Origin: Prorocentrum cordatum
Lineage: Eukaryota > Sar > Dinophyceae > Prorocentrales > Prorocentraceae
Reading direction: 5' to 3'
NCBI GenBank assembly: GCA_963575745.1
Contig: CAUYUJ010014183.1
Coordinates: forward strand, 856,950-920,949
Length of the DNA stretch: 64,000 nt
Position numbers and translations under genes: made by a program. Below are positions 9,851 to 21,227 of this stretch, piece by piece. Within the stretch, counting starts at the first letter, position 1. The number at the start of each line of letters is the position of its first letter. The notes below the pieces were generated by a model. The model made no database searches and was not told where the DNA came from. It saw only the letters and a list, made by a program, of their open reading frames with translations.

Positions 9851-11065
9851 GCAACGCTTGAACGGGGCAACCGTTTCACACGTCGCAGCGCAGCAGGGAT
9901 GGCGAGGTCCCGCCTGGGTCTGCGTGGGCCCCCACTGCGCTGGCCCCCCCAAGCAGCCCTCGAAAGAGGCGAACATTTCACACTGCGCAGCCCCCCAACG
10001 ATGGCGAGGTCCCGTTTGGGTCTGCGTGGGACCCCACTGCGCTGGCCCCCCCAAGCAGCCCTCGAAATGGCCGACATATTCACACGTCGCAGCCCCCCAG
10101 GGATGGCGAGGTCCCGCATGGGTCTGCGTGGGACCCCACTGCGCTGGCTCCGCCAGCAGCCCTCGGAAGGGGCGACAATTTCACACGTCGCAGACCCCCC
10201 AGGGATGGCGAGATCCCGCATTGGTCTGCGTGGGACCCCACTGCGCTGGCCCCCCCAGCAGACCTCGAACGTTGCGACAATTTCACACGTCGCAGCCCCC
10301 CAGGGATGGCGATGTCCCGTTTGGGTCTGCGTGAGACCCCACTGCGCTGGCCACCCCCCAGGCAGGCCTTGAACATGGCAGCAATTTCACACGTCGCAGC
10401 CCCCCTGGGATGGCGAGGTCCCGTTTGGGTCTGCGTGGGACCCCACTGTGCTGGCTCCGCCAGCAGCCCTCAAAAGATCCGACAGGTTCACACGTCGCAG
10501 CCCCCCAGGGATGGCGAGATCCCGCATTGGTCTGCGTGGGACCCCACTGCGCTGGCCCCCCAGCAGACCTCGAAAGAGGCGACAAGTTCACACCTCGCAG
10601 CTCCCAAAAGGGATGGCGAGGTCCCGTTTGCGTCTGCGTGGGGCCCCACTGACTTCGCAGCCCATGGCGATGTCCCGTTTGGGTCTGCGTGGGATGTGCT
10701 GCCCCCCCCCCCAGCAACCCACGAACGGAACGGCCGTTTCACACTTCGCAGCCCTCCGCGACGGCCAGGTTCCATTTGAGTCTGCGTGGGACCCCACTGT
10801 GCTGGCCGCCCTAGCAGCCCTCGAAAGGGGCGACAACTTCACACGTCGCAGCCCCCCAGGGATGGCGAGGTCCCGTTTGGGTCTGCGTGGGACCCCACTG
10901 TGCTGGCTCCGCCAGCAGCCCTCGAAAGGGGCGACAATCTTACACGTCGCAGCCCCCAGGGATGGCGAGGTCCCGTTTGCGTCTGCGTGGGACCCCACTG
11001 TGCTGGCCCCCCCCAGCAGCCCTCGAAAGTGGCGACAGATTCACACCTCGCAGCTCCCAAAAGGG
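9851..11065 (+). repeat. Minisatellite, about 100-base unit, about 12 copies
   Basis: Units contain CAGCAGCCCTCGAAAGGGGC, TTTCACACGTCGCAGCCCCC, AGGGATGGCGAGGTCCCGTT and TGGGTCTGCGTGGGACCCCA. The last word can form a short hairpin (TGGGTC with GGACCCCA), so the array carries a hairpin about every 100 bases. One unit near 10660 is shortened. Long frames on both strands (276 to 340 residues) come from the array and show unit-by-unit repetition. Confidence 0.9.
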
Positions 11066-11189
11066 ATGCGAGAGGAGAAAGCGGAGAGGAGAGGTGGGGG
11101 GGAGGAGGAGGAGAAGGAGAATGAGACGGCGACCTCACTGCTATTCAAAACGAAAACCAGCCAAGGAGGGGTTGGTAAAAACACTGTGT

Positions 11190-11560
11190 CCTGTATTGCT
11201 TGTTCCAAGACATTGCATGGCATGCTTGCCTCCAAAAACGTTGAAGCTATTCAAGACTGTCAGGGCGCAACAGTTGCGTTGATTCGCGGTGCTGACACCC
11301 CAGGAACGGAGTTCTGGCGCGATTCAGGGTCGTCAAGACGCAACACACAAGTTGACCGTGGAGATGAAACTTTCAGAACATGGTGTTGGCACTCATCTGG
11401 ATGTTTAACACGGTTGTCCCCCATCGGGGCAGTTCCGTCAGTGGAAATGAAGCCTTGTAGGGGCCTATAAAGAGGGAGCTTGGAGAGAGGATGTATCCAA
11501 ACATCGTTGCTGAGTCTTGGGTTTAATTACGCTGGTCCTCCTCCTCCTCCTTCTTCTCCT
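11190..11560 (+). mobile_element. SINE-like dispersed repeat ending in (TCC)n, copy 1
   Basis: Sequence from ACTGTCAGGGCGCAACAGTT through CCCAGGAACGGAGTTCTG to GAGTCTTGGGTTTAATTACG aligns by eye, in order, with 23934-24265. In both copies the last words are GTCTTGGGTTT then CTGGTCCTCCTCC, where the (TCC)n run begins. No open frame. I infer a retroposed element with a TCC-type tail or target. Confidence 0.55.
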
Positions 11561-11930
11561 CCTCCTCCTCCTCTTCCTCCTCATCTCTCTCGCAACGCCA
11601 TCGAGCGATCCCTGTCGCCGTCGCGCAGCCGCCGCCACCCGTACGCGCGCGGGCGCCAGCCGACGAAGCGGGGGCCTACCCTTTCCGGAGGGAGGGGAAG
11701 AAGGGGAGGAGGCACTCACACTCCACTCAAACCATCCTGAGCCCACCGAGGGAGGGGGAAGGGGTGGTAGAGCGGCCGGGCTCCTCCTCATCTCCTCATC
11801 TCCTCATCTCCTCATCTCCTCATCCTCCTCCTCCTCCTCCTCCTCCTCCTCCTCCTCCTCCTCCTCCTCCTCGTCTCCCCCCTCCTCCTCCTCCTCCTCC
11901 TCGTCTCCCCCCTTTCCGAAACGGAGGTCC
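11535..11930 (+). repeat. (TCC)n and CTCATCTC microsatellites
   Basis: TCC triplets at 11535-11585, then GC-rich sequence, then five CTCATCTC units and a long TCC run at about 11788-11925. Confidence 0.9.
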
Positions 11931-13078
11931 AGCAGTTGAAGTTGTTCGCAAAAGGCTGCGATTTGCTGTCCCCTCGCGCAAGTTTTTTGGGGTCTCGGGG
12001 GCCCTGGGCCGCCCCTGCCGGCCCGCGGCGCAGGGCGGCCTGCGGGGGCGACAGCGCGGCCGAGTTGCCCATGTGTGCGCGCCCGGCCTGCTGCGGGAGG
12101 GGCGGGCCCCCTTGGCGGCACGGCGGGGCGGCGCCGCTCGCGCGGACGGGATCTGTCAACATCGAATCGGGAGATTGTGGTGTCCATTGGAGCCTCCGTG
12201 GCCCCCGGTGCTGTCCGATTTGGGTCTGATGTGAACCGGCTGCAAACCATGACTACAGACGTATGTTTTGCGATATCGGCTTCTGTGTGCCCGTAGTGGG
12301 CCGCGTGGCTGGAATGACAGTGATGGTCTCGGCGAGCAAGCAACAATCTCTGCGATGGAAGCGAAACAGCGAGGGGCATCATTGTGAAACAATCGCGGTG
12401 AGCGGGGTTTGGGTCCAGCGGCAACCGAACGATCCTGCACCAATGAGGATTGCGTGAGCGAGCGGAAAATGCAGAGGCAGCCAGCCTGCAGGAAAAGCAT
12501 GCTGCGGCAGGTTCAAGGGTTCAGCAAAGAGACGAGAGGAGTGCAAGGATGCGTGAACCGTTCGCACATGGAAGGCTGAGCAATGAACCGATGAGTTCGA
12601 CTGGGCAGGAGCTTTCTGCACCGAGGCGCGACAACCGAGCACTGGTGCCGATTGCGAATTCGTCACAGGGAGCGAACTACTGCGCAAGAGAGCCACCGGT
12701 AGCGGAGAGGGACGACCTTCACGGGGATGGATCGCAGTCAGGGGGGCGGGCATTGCACTGACGAGGCATGCAAGAGGGCAAAGGCTCTGCAAGCAGAGAC
12801 AACGCATCCATTGTCGTAACCGTGGGACATGAAGTTCGAACGTACCATGGACCCGACACACATTCGGTCATCGCCTGCCTCCTGGAGCGAAGTCGGAAAC
12901 ATGCATCTCCTGTTTTTGCACTGCAGAACGTCCAAGCCCGCAGCGAGGCATATGTCTGTCCAACTGTGGAGGCACGGCCGAAACCGCAGGGAGGCTGACC
13001 ATGGAACCTCTCGACCACTCATCCACGCACTGCAGATGCGTGGCCTCAGGCGCGCATCTCGTGCGCGAGAGAAGGATA
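11931..13078. other. No recognised feature
   Basis: Mixed unique sequence with short frames on both strands. I find no domain, RNA gene or clear repeat. Confidence 0.4.
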
Positions 13079-13550
13079 TTATATATATATATATATGTAT
13101 ATATACATGTTTATATATATATATAGAGAGAGAAAGAGAAAGAGAGAGAGAGAGAGACAAGGAGCGGCAGAGAAAGAGAGAGAGAGAGAGACGGACAGAG
13201 AGCGACCAAAACCAACAACACAATACCACTATACAGAGAAACAGAGTGAGAGGGAGAGAGACAGAGAGAAACAGACATGGCATGGGGGAATGACATAAAT
13301 ACATATAAAAAACATATACATACGTAGAAAGAGAGAGAGAGAGAGAGAGAAAAAACATAGAGAGAGGGGGAAGAGAGAGAGAGAGACAAACAAAAAAGAA
13401 AGAAAGAGAGAGAGAGAGGGAGAGCGGGAGAGGGAGAAAGAGAGACCGATATATATAGAGAGAGAGAGAAAGACAGAGAAAACGAGAGAGAGAGAGAGAT
13501 AAAGAGAGAGAGAGAGAGAGAGCAACAAAAGAGAGAGAGAGAGAGAGGAT
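13079..13550. repeat. (TA)n and (GA)n microsatellites
   Basis: About 45 bases of TATATA, then long imperfect GAGAGA runs separated by short AT-rich gaps. Predicted poly-(Ser-Leu) frames on the minus strand are artefacts. Confidence 0.95.
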
Positions 13551-13789
13551 GTGCCTCGAGTGGTGCGTGTCGGTTCGCCGAAGGGCGTACGCCCTGCTGC
13601 GTGCGCGTGCACCCCGAGGGGCCTGGGGCCAGCGCAGCAGGGGCGGGAGGAGGCTGGAAACGCAGCGAGAGGAGCGAGGAGGCTGCCCGCGAAGCCGCGC
13701 GTCTACGCCCCCGCGGCCGCGGTCGCTGCGCGGAAGTTCTGCAGCTCCTGCAGGCTGGCTCGCTGGCTGGCATCCCCCTCCCCGCCTCC

Positions 13790-14030
13790 TTCTGGTCCTC
13801 CTCCTTTTCCTCCCCCACCTTTCCCTCGTCATCATTATTAAGTTCCTCTTCTTGGTTGTCCTGAACCTCCCCTCGTCGTCGTCGTCGTCCTCCTCCTCCT
13901 CCTCCTCCTCCAGTTGCTCCTCCTCTTCCTCCTCCTCCTCCTCCTCCTCCTCCTCTTCCTCTTTTTCTTCTTCCTCCTCCCTCCCCCCTCCTTCCCTCCT
14001 ACTCCTCGTCCTCTATTTTCTTTCCCACAT
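13790..14030 (+). repeat. (TCC)n microsatellite
   Basis: Imperfect TCC/CTT runs with a short GTCGTC segment near 13875. Confidence 0.9.
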
Positions 14031-15480
14031 GATCGTTCTCCTGAGGGACGCGTCGGCCTGGAGCCGACGATACATCGTCAATACATCGGCGTAGTGGCCG
14101 GCGAAAAGCGAGACCACCCGTTCTTTGGCACGATGGGGCGCTCAAGCCCCAACTAGCGATGAATGGGCGATTGGATGTCGATGTTCACACCGGGGACACT
14201 GTTTTTGTCGTCCGTATTCGCACCGTCTTGGCGCTCCCGAAATATGGGAATGGACATCAAGAGCATATGTTGTCCACGTCAGGGTCGACAGTGGCCGACG
14301 TTGGGCAGGCGACTTTAGCTTCAAATGGGCAACGTCCGCGTCGTCACCGGCAGCAAGTCACCATCAAAATTAACAAGAGACGTTGTTGGGTTCCACGAGC
14401 GGTTTTCCGTCCCGGTTTCGTGGGCAATCACATATGGACCCTGCCCGTGCAGGCCAGACTTTTGAAACGCTGGCTGGGGCTCAGGATCCGAAGGACGTCT
14501 GCGCTGCCAGGTGGACCAAGGCGGGGGCGTCCGACACCCAAGCGTCGATGAATCCGCAGGGGTAAGGTTCGCCATTGGTCGCAGACCAACTGTTAAGCGA
14601 CGCTAGAAGCGGTCCTGGCCCCAGGTATCCCCAGCGTTTCGGGCCACGCTGGAATTCCTGGGGCCCTTTGAGCCCTGGGCCTCGTGGAGGGTGCCGTGGA
14701 GGCCGCCTGCGCCCCCCTGGAATCATCGGGGCACGTTGGGTTAAGCACACCTTTGACGTTGACAGCACCCGAAGATGGCTCAAGTGGCCGTCCATCGCGG
14801 ACGGCACAACATGCCGACAACGCGGCCCACGCTCGCCCAGCACTTGGGCATGGGGAGTGGCGAGCTGTCCGCGCAGGAGTGGGCAAAAACAATGTAGAGA
14901 TCTGGCCATGATTGCCTACTCTTTCTCCTCAGACTCTCCTCCGCGTCTCGCCACGGAGGTAGGGAGACCCGAAGGAAAAAGGGTCTGGGACCATGTGAGA
15001 CATCCTCGTTTTATCTCCTTATTTCTAGATTTCTATCATGGGCGGCTGAATGCGGGGCACTCGGGCGCCGTGAGTCCACAAGCGGCCGAACGCGGCCGCG
15101 CGGCCCATCGCGGACGCGCGAGCGGGCCGCCCTCAGTGAAGCGAACAGCCCCAGCACGAGGAACATCCGCCGCAGCGGTTGGGGGGCCGATGACCACCCG
15201 CCCTCAGCAACCCCAACCTGCGCGGCAGAAGACGACGCGACGGACAAGAGAGGAAGGACCGCCGGTCCCGCGCCGAGGCGGCGAACGCGCGGGAGGAACC
15301 CCGCGCCGCCCCGACGGAGCAAAGGAACCTGGCAGCCCCCCCGGGAAAGGATGTCCCGCTTTGGGGGCCGTCCCCGAAGGGCGGGGGTTTGGACCCCGAA
15401 ATCCCGATGCTCCCCGCCTGCATCAAGGAACGCTTTGGCCCGACACCCCGCTTATGGGGCGCCCCTCCGGGGTTCCCTTT
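14031..15480. other. No recognised feature
   Basis: A 443-residue plus-strand frame (14575-15906) crosses GC-rich sequence and a TCC run. It is Arg/Pro-rich without a recognisable domain and I do not call it a gene. Confidence 0.4.
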
Positions 15481-15486
15481 CCGTCT

Positions 15487-15567
15487 CCTCCTCCTCCTCC
15501 TCCTCCTCCTCCTCCTCCTCCTCCTCCTCCCACTATTCCTCCTCCTCCTCCTCCTCCTCCTCCTAGA
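15487..15567 (+). repeat. (TCC)n microsatellite
   Basis: About 26 TCC triplets with few interruptions. Confidence 0.95.
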
Positions 15568-15904
15568 CCTCCTAGTCCTCCGAATCCTCCTCTTAACCCT
15601 TTCCCTCGTCCTCATCATCGTCTTCCTCTCCACCTCCCCTTCTTCCTTCTCCACGTCATGCTGCGAATGATCAGAGCCTCCGATGGAAGCGGGGTCCAGG
15701 ACCACGCGGGGCCTCACCCGCGATCGGCCGAGGTCGCCCCGCCGAAGCGCACAGGGCGGCCCCGCGGCCCGAGAGAGGCCGAGGGCGGCAGACCTCTGGA
15801 TACCCCTGGCCTCCGGGGCCCGGCTGCGGGCGAAGCTCGGCCACGAGGGCGGCGGGTCCAGAGCACGGCGTGGGGCCCTTCGCCGAAGGCCCGCTGCCCC
15901 CCCT

Positions 15905-16295
15905 GAGCGAGGGCCCCGTCGCCGAAGGCCCGATGCCTCGTGGAGGCGTGCCCCAAACCCAGACATCCAGCGTCTCGAGAAAATCAAACTTAGGTTTTTC
16001 ACCATTTTCGGACTCGGGGCCCTCACTGGGCCTCGGGAGCGTCACAAAACGACTCGGGATGAAAAACCGGCTCTGGGGAAGTGGAGGAAAGGTGGGGGGC
16101 CCGCGTCTCGAAAAAATCGAGACGCCGGTGTCCTCCTCCTCCTCCTCCTCCTCCTCCTCCTCCTCCTCCTCCTCCTGTTGTTCCTCGTCGTCCTCCTGCT
16201 CCTCCTCCTCCTCCTCCTCCTCTTCCTCCCTAGGCGAGGGACCCGTCACCGAAGGCCCGACGCCTCGTGGAAGCGTGCCCCAGACGCCGAGGGCA
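15905..16295 (+). repeat. Pair of 55-base direct repeats around a (TCC)n run
   Basis: Nearly the same sequence (GCGAGGG, CCGAAGGCCCGA, GCCTCGTGGA, GCGTGCCCCA) occurs at about 15908-15962 and 16235-16290. Between them lie 270 bases that include CTCGAAAAAATCGAG and a TCC run at 16132-16230. It could be a duplication caused by an insertion, or two units of a tandem repeat. Confidence 0.6.
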
Positions 16296-17195
16296 CTCCC
16301 GGGGGCGAGAGCCCGAGCGCGAAGAGCACAGAGCCAGAGTTGCCCCTGACCCTCGTGCCGTTTGTGCTCGCGGTGGCCTTCGCGTTCCCAGGGCGAGCTC
16401 GGGTGCGAGGGGTGGGTGCAAGTTCCTGCCAGGAGGCACTGGCATGGGGGGACCAGGTCCTGACCAGGTCCTGGACCCCGGGGCCCTGGACCAGCGCTTC
16501 AGCCCGAGCCGGCTCTCGACGCTCTCTGGGGCCCGCGGAGGGCCCCCGAGAGCCCGAAGATGACCACAGACCTCCAGGGCACGCTTCCCTCGGGACCCGT
16601 CCGCCTCGTGGCGAGGGGAGCCACACGCGCGGCAGCGGCAGAGTGGCACCGCCCTCCTCCCAGAAAGGCCCCCCTCGCATCCCACCTCGGGCCCCGGCCC
16701 CGGCGGCCGCCGCCGACAGCTTGCCGCTGCTGCATGCATGCTGCGTGCCTGCTGCTGCTGCCGTTGCGGTCGGCTGCGCTCGCCTTTGTCTGGGGCCATC
16801 AAGCTCCGCTCCAACATGAGGCGGCCAATGTAGGCTGAGCGCAGCCTTTGAATGCTTGGGGGCCCCAAAAGACGTGGCGACAGACCTCTCGTGAGCTCCG
16901 AACCCCGAAAGACCTCACCGCACGGTCCATCACCGCAACGCTTGGGGACCCTGGACGCCCCACCCGCCCGAGACACCTTCAGAGGACGGCCCATGGCCCC
17001 AGACCGTGCGGTCACCCCGAATCCACGCCGAGTCGCTACACGGTGTGGTCACCGCACCGTGTGGGGCCACCGAGCTTTGCCCGCGGACTGCAACCCATCA
17101 GCGCACCGGAGGAACGAATGCTGCTCCTGCTGATCCCGCCGCCTCAGCCTGCCACCCCACCGTCCGCAGCGCCGCGCCTGCTCGCCGCAATCCGA
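16296..17195. other. No recognised feature
   Basis: Very GC-rich sequence. Arg/Pro/Gly-rich frames without motifs. Short CTGCTGC repeats near 16725-16760. Confidence 0.4.
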
Positions 17196-17720
17196 TACTC
17201 CTCCTCCTCCTCCTCCTCCTCCTCCTCCTCCTCCTCGCTCCTCGCTCCTAATCCCTCCTCCTCCTCCTCCTCCTCCTCCTCCTCCTCCTCCTCCTCCCGC
17301 CACCTCCTCCTTCTCTTCCTCCTTCTCCTACCTCCTTCCCTCTCCCTTCCGTCTTCCCTTCTCCTCTCTCGTTTCCTCCCTCCTTCCTCCTGCTCCTCCT
17401 CGCCACTTCCCCTCCTCAAGGATAAGGGGAGCAAAGCAAACCGAAGCTGCGGTGGCCAGGGCAGCAAGAACACCTGAATGGGCAAGGAAAGAAGGATCCA
17501 GGGACTCCCGCTCCTCAAAATCCTTCTTCTCCTCCCTCCTGCGCATCGTCCTCCCTCCACTTTCCCTGCCCCTCCTCTCCTCTCCTTCCTCTCGCTCCTC
17601 CTCCCTTATCCGCCCTCTTCCTCACTGCTACGTCTTCCCTCCTCCTTACTCATCCTCTCTATTACCTCTCCTCTGGCTCCTCTTGCGTATGCGTCTCCTC
17701 ATCCTCCTTATCCTTCCCCA
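17196..17720 (+). repeat. Polypyrimidine tract with (TCC)n runs
   Basis: TCC triplets at 17196-17237 and 17250-17297, then imperfect C/T-rich sequence to about 17720 with a short unique island near 17415-17500. Confidence 0.85.
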
Positions 17721-17806
17721 AGACAGATAAAAAGGGTCTGCCCGACATTCAAAATGATCAGCCGGGCCTCCCTTCAAGTAGAGCCTACGAATAATAATTA
17801 CCCAAA

Positions 17807-17809
<3 letters not shown>

Positions 17810-17857
<48 letters not shown>

Positions 17858-17905
17858 CGTGTGCGTGTGTGTGTGTGTGTGTATGTGTGTATGTCTGTGT
17901 GTGCG
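17810..17905 (+). repeat. (GT)n microsatellite
   Basis: About 45 GT dinucleotides with a few GCGT and GTAT variants. Confidence 0.98.
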
Positions 17906-18164
17906 CAGCCCCTTGCAGCTAAGAACAAAGCTTGAACAGGAAAGTCCGTGGCACCACCAAGCCAATGCCCACTCCTCTTCAATCGTATGCCCCCAGGCGA
18001 ATCCGCCGACAGTGTAGTACCACCCGGCTACGCGGCTGAGGTTTCCTGCAACCTGCGCCACTTACTCAATTGTCGGCTTCCTAACCCCAGTAGTTCTTTA
18101 GTTTTAGTCTCCCCCCTATTCCTCGGGGCAGGGACCAAACTCGCCTGTCCCCCTTCCCCTGCTC

Positions 18165-18800
18165 CTGCTCCTCCTCCCCCTCCTCCTCCTCCTCCTCGTC
18201 CTCCTCCTCCTGTTCCTCCTCCTCCCCCCCTCCTCGTCCTCGTCGTGGCGGAGATGATTTCTCCTCTATTGCTGAGTGGGCTGGATCATGTTGGGGGCTT
18301 CCTTCTCCATGGGAATCATCCATTGTTGTGGACTTCTCTACACGCGGGAGGACGTGTGAGCATCTTCTCAGAGGATGGCGATATGAATCAGTGGTTGTCG
18401 TTGTAATCGTCGTCGTCGTCGCGGAGGAAATTAGTTTCCCACTAATGTTCGCCGCGCTGGATAATGTCGGGGGTTCTTCCTCCCGACGAACATTGATCTG
18501 TGGGCGACCCTGCACGACAGAATAAGTATGAGCAAATCTGTAAGAGGATTACAATGTAGATCGACACATTCTTCCCCGATGGCGTGACTCACAGTCCACT
18601 ACTCGTAGTCGTAGTCGTACCCGTAGCCGTAGTCGTATGGTGGTTGTAGTCGTAGTCGTAATCGTCGCCGTCGTCGTCGTCGTTGTTGTTCGGCGGGTGC
18701 CGCGAAGAAAGAATTTCCAATATTAGTGGGAACCCACTCCGTCAACAAGGTCGCCGAACTGATAATTAGTTTCAAATACTGAGGGGGTTCTGAAGACGTA
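18165..18800 (+). repeat. (TCC)n, then a degenerate three-copy tandem repeat with (GTC)n spacers
   Basis: After TCC runs (18165-18235) a segment starting GTCGTGGCGGAGATGATTTC recurs as GTCGTCGCGGAGGAAATTAG at 18415, and less clearly at about 18690. Each copy is preceded by GTC/GTAGTC triplets and ends in GGGGGTTCTTCC-type sequence. Confidence 0.5.
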
Positions 18801-19455
18801 TCGGGGTCACTGTAAACTGCTGCTGTCCGCGCGAGAGGGGGAACGTCAAACCACCCTGTCACCACGGCCTCCTGCGATTCTCAGAACTCTGCGCGGAGCG
18901 CTGTGACACGTGAAAATACAGGAGAATCGCGCACCCGACGCGACAACCTTTTGAACATCACACCAGATGCGCGCTCCCAAAGCTAGACTCCCTGTAAACT
19001 ACACCAAATTCGCTCCGGAGGCGAATCCCAAGATTCGCGCCCACAACGCCTCCCATTCGCGCCCACATACGCTAGACTCGCGCTCCCGAGACCAGAATCC
19101 TCGGAAATGTCATTGGATTCGTCCCCACCGAGGCCACTGGGCATTGCTGCCCGAGGCGAGATCCACGGAAATTTCGAAGCTGAACACTGGCGCGCGAGTC
19201 GTGAGATTCCTGCCAGGAGCAGGGAAGGAAGGTGAAAGGAAGGTACTGGCCGACTGCGCCGCTCCGCTTCGAGGAGCTGGCGCCGGACGCGACAGAAGCT
19301 GCAACCGAGAACCGAGAACGTCTGCTCGGGGCGCGCATCGTGCGGTTTCAACCGCATAGAAACAAACAATCGGGCCTGGTGGGGGCTTCTGGAGGCAGAA
19401 AACAGCCCAGAACCTACCGTGCTTGTTGCGTCTCAGAACGGGCGCATGTTCAGCT
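18801..19455. other. No recognised feature
   Basis: Contains a loose 15-20 base repeat of AATTCGCTCC/GATTCGCGCCCAC at 18965-19080. No supported gene. Confidence 0.4.
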
Positions 19456-19622
19456 AAGGAGGAGGAGGAGGAGGAGGAGGAGGAGGAGGAGGAGGAGGAG
19501 GAGGAGGAGGAGGAGGAGGAGGAGAGGAGGAGGCGGAGGAGGAGGAGGAGGAGGGAGAGGAGGGAGGGAGGGAGGGAGGGAGGAGGAGGAGGAGGAGGAG
19601 GAGGAGGAGGAGGAAGAGGATG
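19456..19622 (+). repeat. (GGA)n microsatellite
   Basis: About 55 GGA triplets with GGGA interruptions. Confidence 0.95.
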
Positions 19623-19689
19623 AGGAGCTGTGCCTCGGCGCGAGCACGTCTGGGCCCCAGCCCTCCCAGCGCGGATGCCCCCCCCCGCG

Positions 19690-19779
19690 CGGCTCCGCGG
19701 CGCACGTCTCCGCGCGCGCAGTGGCGCCCTCGAGGGCGCGCTCGAGCTGCCCGGCCAGGTCGACCAGCCTGCGGTCCTC
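19690..19779 (-). CDS. Candidate coiled-coil exon between two microsatellites
   Basis: On the minus strand a possible acceptor (GCGCTAG) is followed by a frame reading EDRRLVDLAGQLERALEGAT and then ARAETCAAEPRGGG. It has strong GC3 bias and a heptad-like Leu/Ala pattern. The frame then enters the microsatellite at 19622, so its true end is unclear. It may be one exon of a fragmentary gene whose introns are full of GGA repeats. Family unknown. Confidence 0.25.
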
Positions 19780-19851
19780 CTAGCGCGCCGCGCCGGCTGG
19801 AGGGCAGCGGTGGGGCTCGGCGCAGGGATCGGCGGATGGCCACTCGAGAGA

Positions 19852-20127
19852 GGAGGAGGAGGAGGAGAAGGAGGAGGAGGAGGAGGAGGAGGAGGAGGAG
19901 GAGGTGGTAGGAGGAGGAGGAGGGTAGGAGGAGGAGAGGAGGAGGAGGAGGAGGAGGAGAGGAGGAGGAGGGAGGAGGAGGAGGAGGAGGGTAGGAGGAG
20001 GAGGAGGAGGAGGAGAAGGAGGTGGAGGAGGGGAGGAGGAGGAGGAGGAGGAGGAGGAGGAGGAGGAGGAGGAGGAGGAGGAGGAGGAGGGGAGGAGGAG
20101 GAGGAGGAGGAGGAGGAGGAGGAGGAG
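19852..20127 (+). repeat. (GGA)n microsatellite
   Basis: Almost 280 bases of GGA triplets with GTAGGA and GAAGGA variants, ending just before the family-2 tail. Confidence 0.95.
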
Positions 20128-20139
20128 CCACGGCACGGA

Positions 20140-20262
20140 CGTGCTCATGCGCCCATGCAGCTTCGCTTCGCCCGCACGCACGACACGGACGAAACGAAAC
20201 GATTTCCCGTTTGGGGGTCTCCGTTCCACTGCGATCTCACCCCTAACCTCCGATACAATTAA
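20140..20262 (+). mobile_element. Family-2 tail, copy 2 (array missing)
   Basis: CAGCTTCGCTTCGCCCGCAC, ACGACACGGACGAAACGAAA and CACTGCGATCTCACCCC match the tail of the element at 6.14 kb and, inverted, of that at 21.2 kb. Here a GGA run replaces the array. With the copy at 21228 it forms an inverted pair about 1 kb apart. Confidence 0.65.
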
Positions 20263-20454
20263 ATACGTACAGGTACGCATCTCAGTATGCAGGCATGCTG
20301 ATATTTACACGTCTGTACACAAATGTGTATATATACACATATATATATATGTGTGTATACCAGGTGTGTTTCTCACTCTCCCGTTCCCCCTCTGCCCCAT
20401 CTCCTGCCTCGCCCTGCTCGCTCCCCGCTGCGCCAGCATCGAGATGGCGGTTGC

Positions 20455-20543
20455 GGGCGCCCCCCGTCCTGAGCCAGCTCCGCGATCCTCCAGTCCATGG
20501 CCTCGACAGTCCGGACGTAGGACGCCTGTGCCTCGGCGAGACG
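20455..20543 (-). CDS. Candidate coding fragment inside the family-2 inverted pair
   Basis: The minus strand reads AEAQASYVRTVEAMDWRIAE then LAQDGGRP, with codons and composition like a helical protein segment rather than repeat noise. I see no clear start, and splice sites are uncertain. It could belong with the candidate exon at 19690-19779 on the same strand. No family recognised. Confidence 0.2.
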
Positions 20544-21227
20544 GCGAGGGCTTAGCTAGCCAGGCAGCGCTCCGAACCTTGGCAGGGAGACGGAGGTGGC
20601 GCCCCCCAGGATAGGGGAGCTGGAGAGCAGTGCCGACCCGAGCGTTGTGCGGTGCTGTCTCCCCATCCTCGGGGGCGCGCAGACATGGACTAGCGATCCA
20701 TGCATTTGGCGCGCGGTCGCCAAATCCATGGATCGGGGGCAGCGCCCTCCCCAGAATGCGGCCGGTGCCGCCTCGTTCTGCGGCAGAGATCCGCGATTTC
20801 CCATGGAAACGGGGCCCCGTCGCTAATCCACGTCCCCTTGATCCATGTTTGCGATCGCCTGACGTCCTCCATGCGCAACTTTCCCCGCCCGTGCGCGCGT
20901 CCCGGGCTGCTCTGAAGCAGTGAACTCTTGGAGGCGGAAGTCTCCGGGCGGGGCTTCTCCAGGGAGGGCAGGACGAACAGCGGCACGGATCCCCACGAGC
21001 GGCGGGGAGGCCGTCGGAGGAGGAGGGGTGAGGAATGGGGGCGGCGAGGACGAGGAGGGGGAAGGAGGAGCGCAGCGCCAGAGGAGCCAGGACGAGGACA
21101 AAGATGATGCAGGAGGGGGGGGAAGAGTGGAGACGCGTTGGGAGAATGAGAAACCAGGGGGAACAGAAGAGCGAGGAGGGCAACGACGATGCCGAGTGAG
21201 GATACAGTAAGCACACTCGATGAAAAA
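20544..21227. other. Interior of the family-2 inverted pair, nothing further recognised
   Basis: Contains ATCCATG and TGGATCG words repeated in both orientations at about 20695-20850, which may fold. No supported gene. Confidence 0.35.

Noticed and set aside
9356-11470. Proteins of 276 to 340 residues at 9.4-11.5 kb
   Set aside because: They repeat with the 60- and 100-base minisatellites and exist on both strands.
14768-14790. Leader-like word GATGGCTCAAG
   Set aside because: Less than two thirds of positions match and no retroelement follows it.
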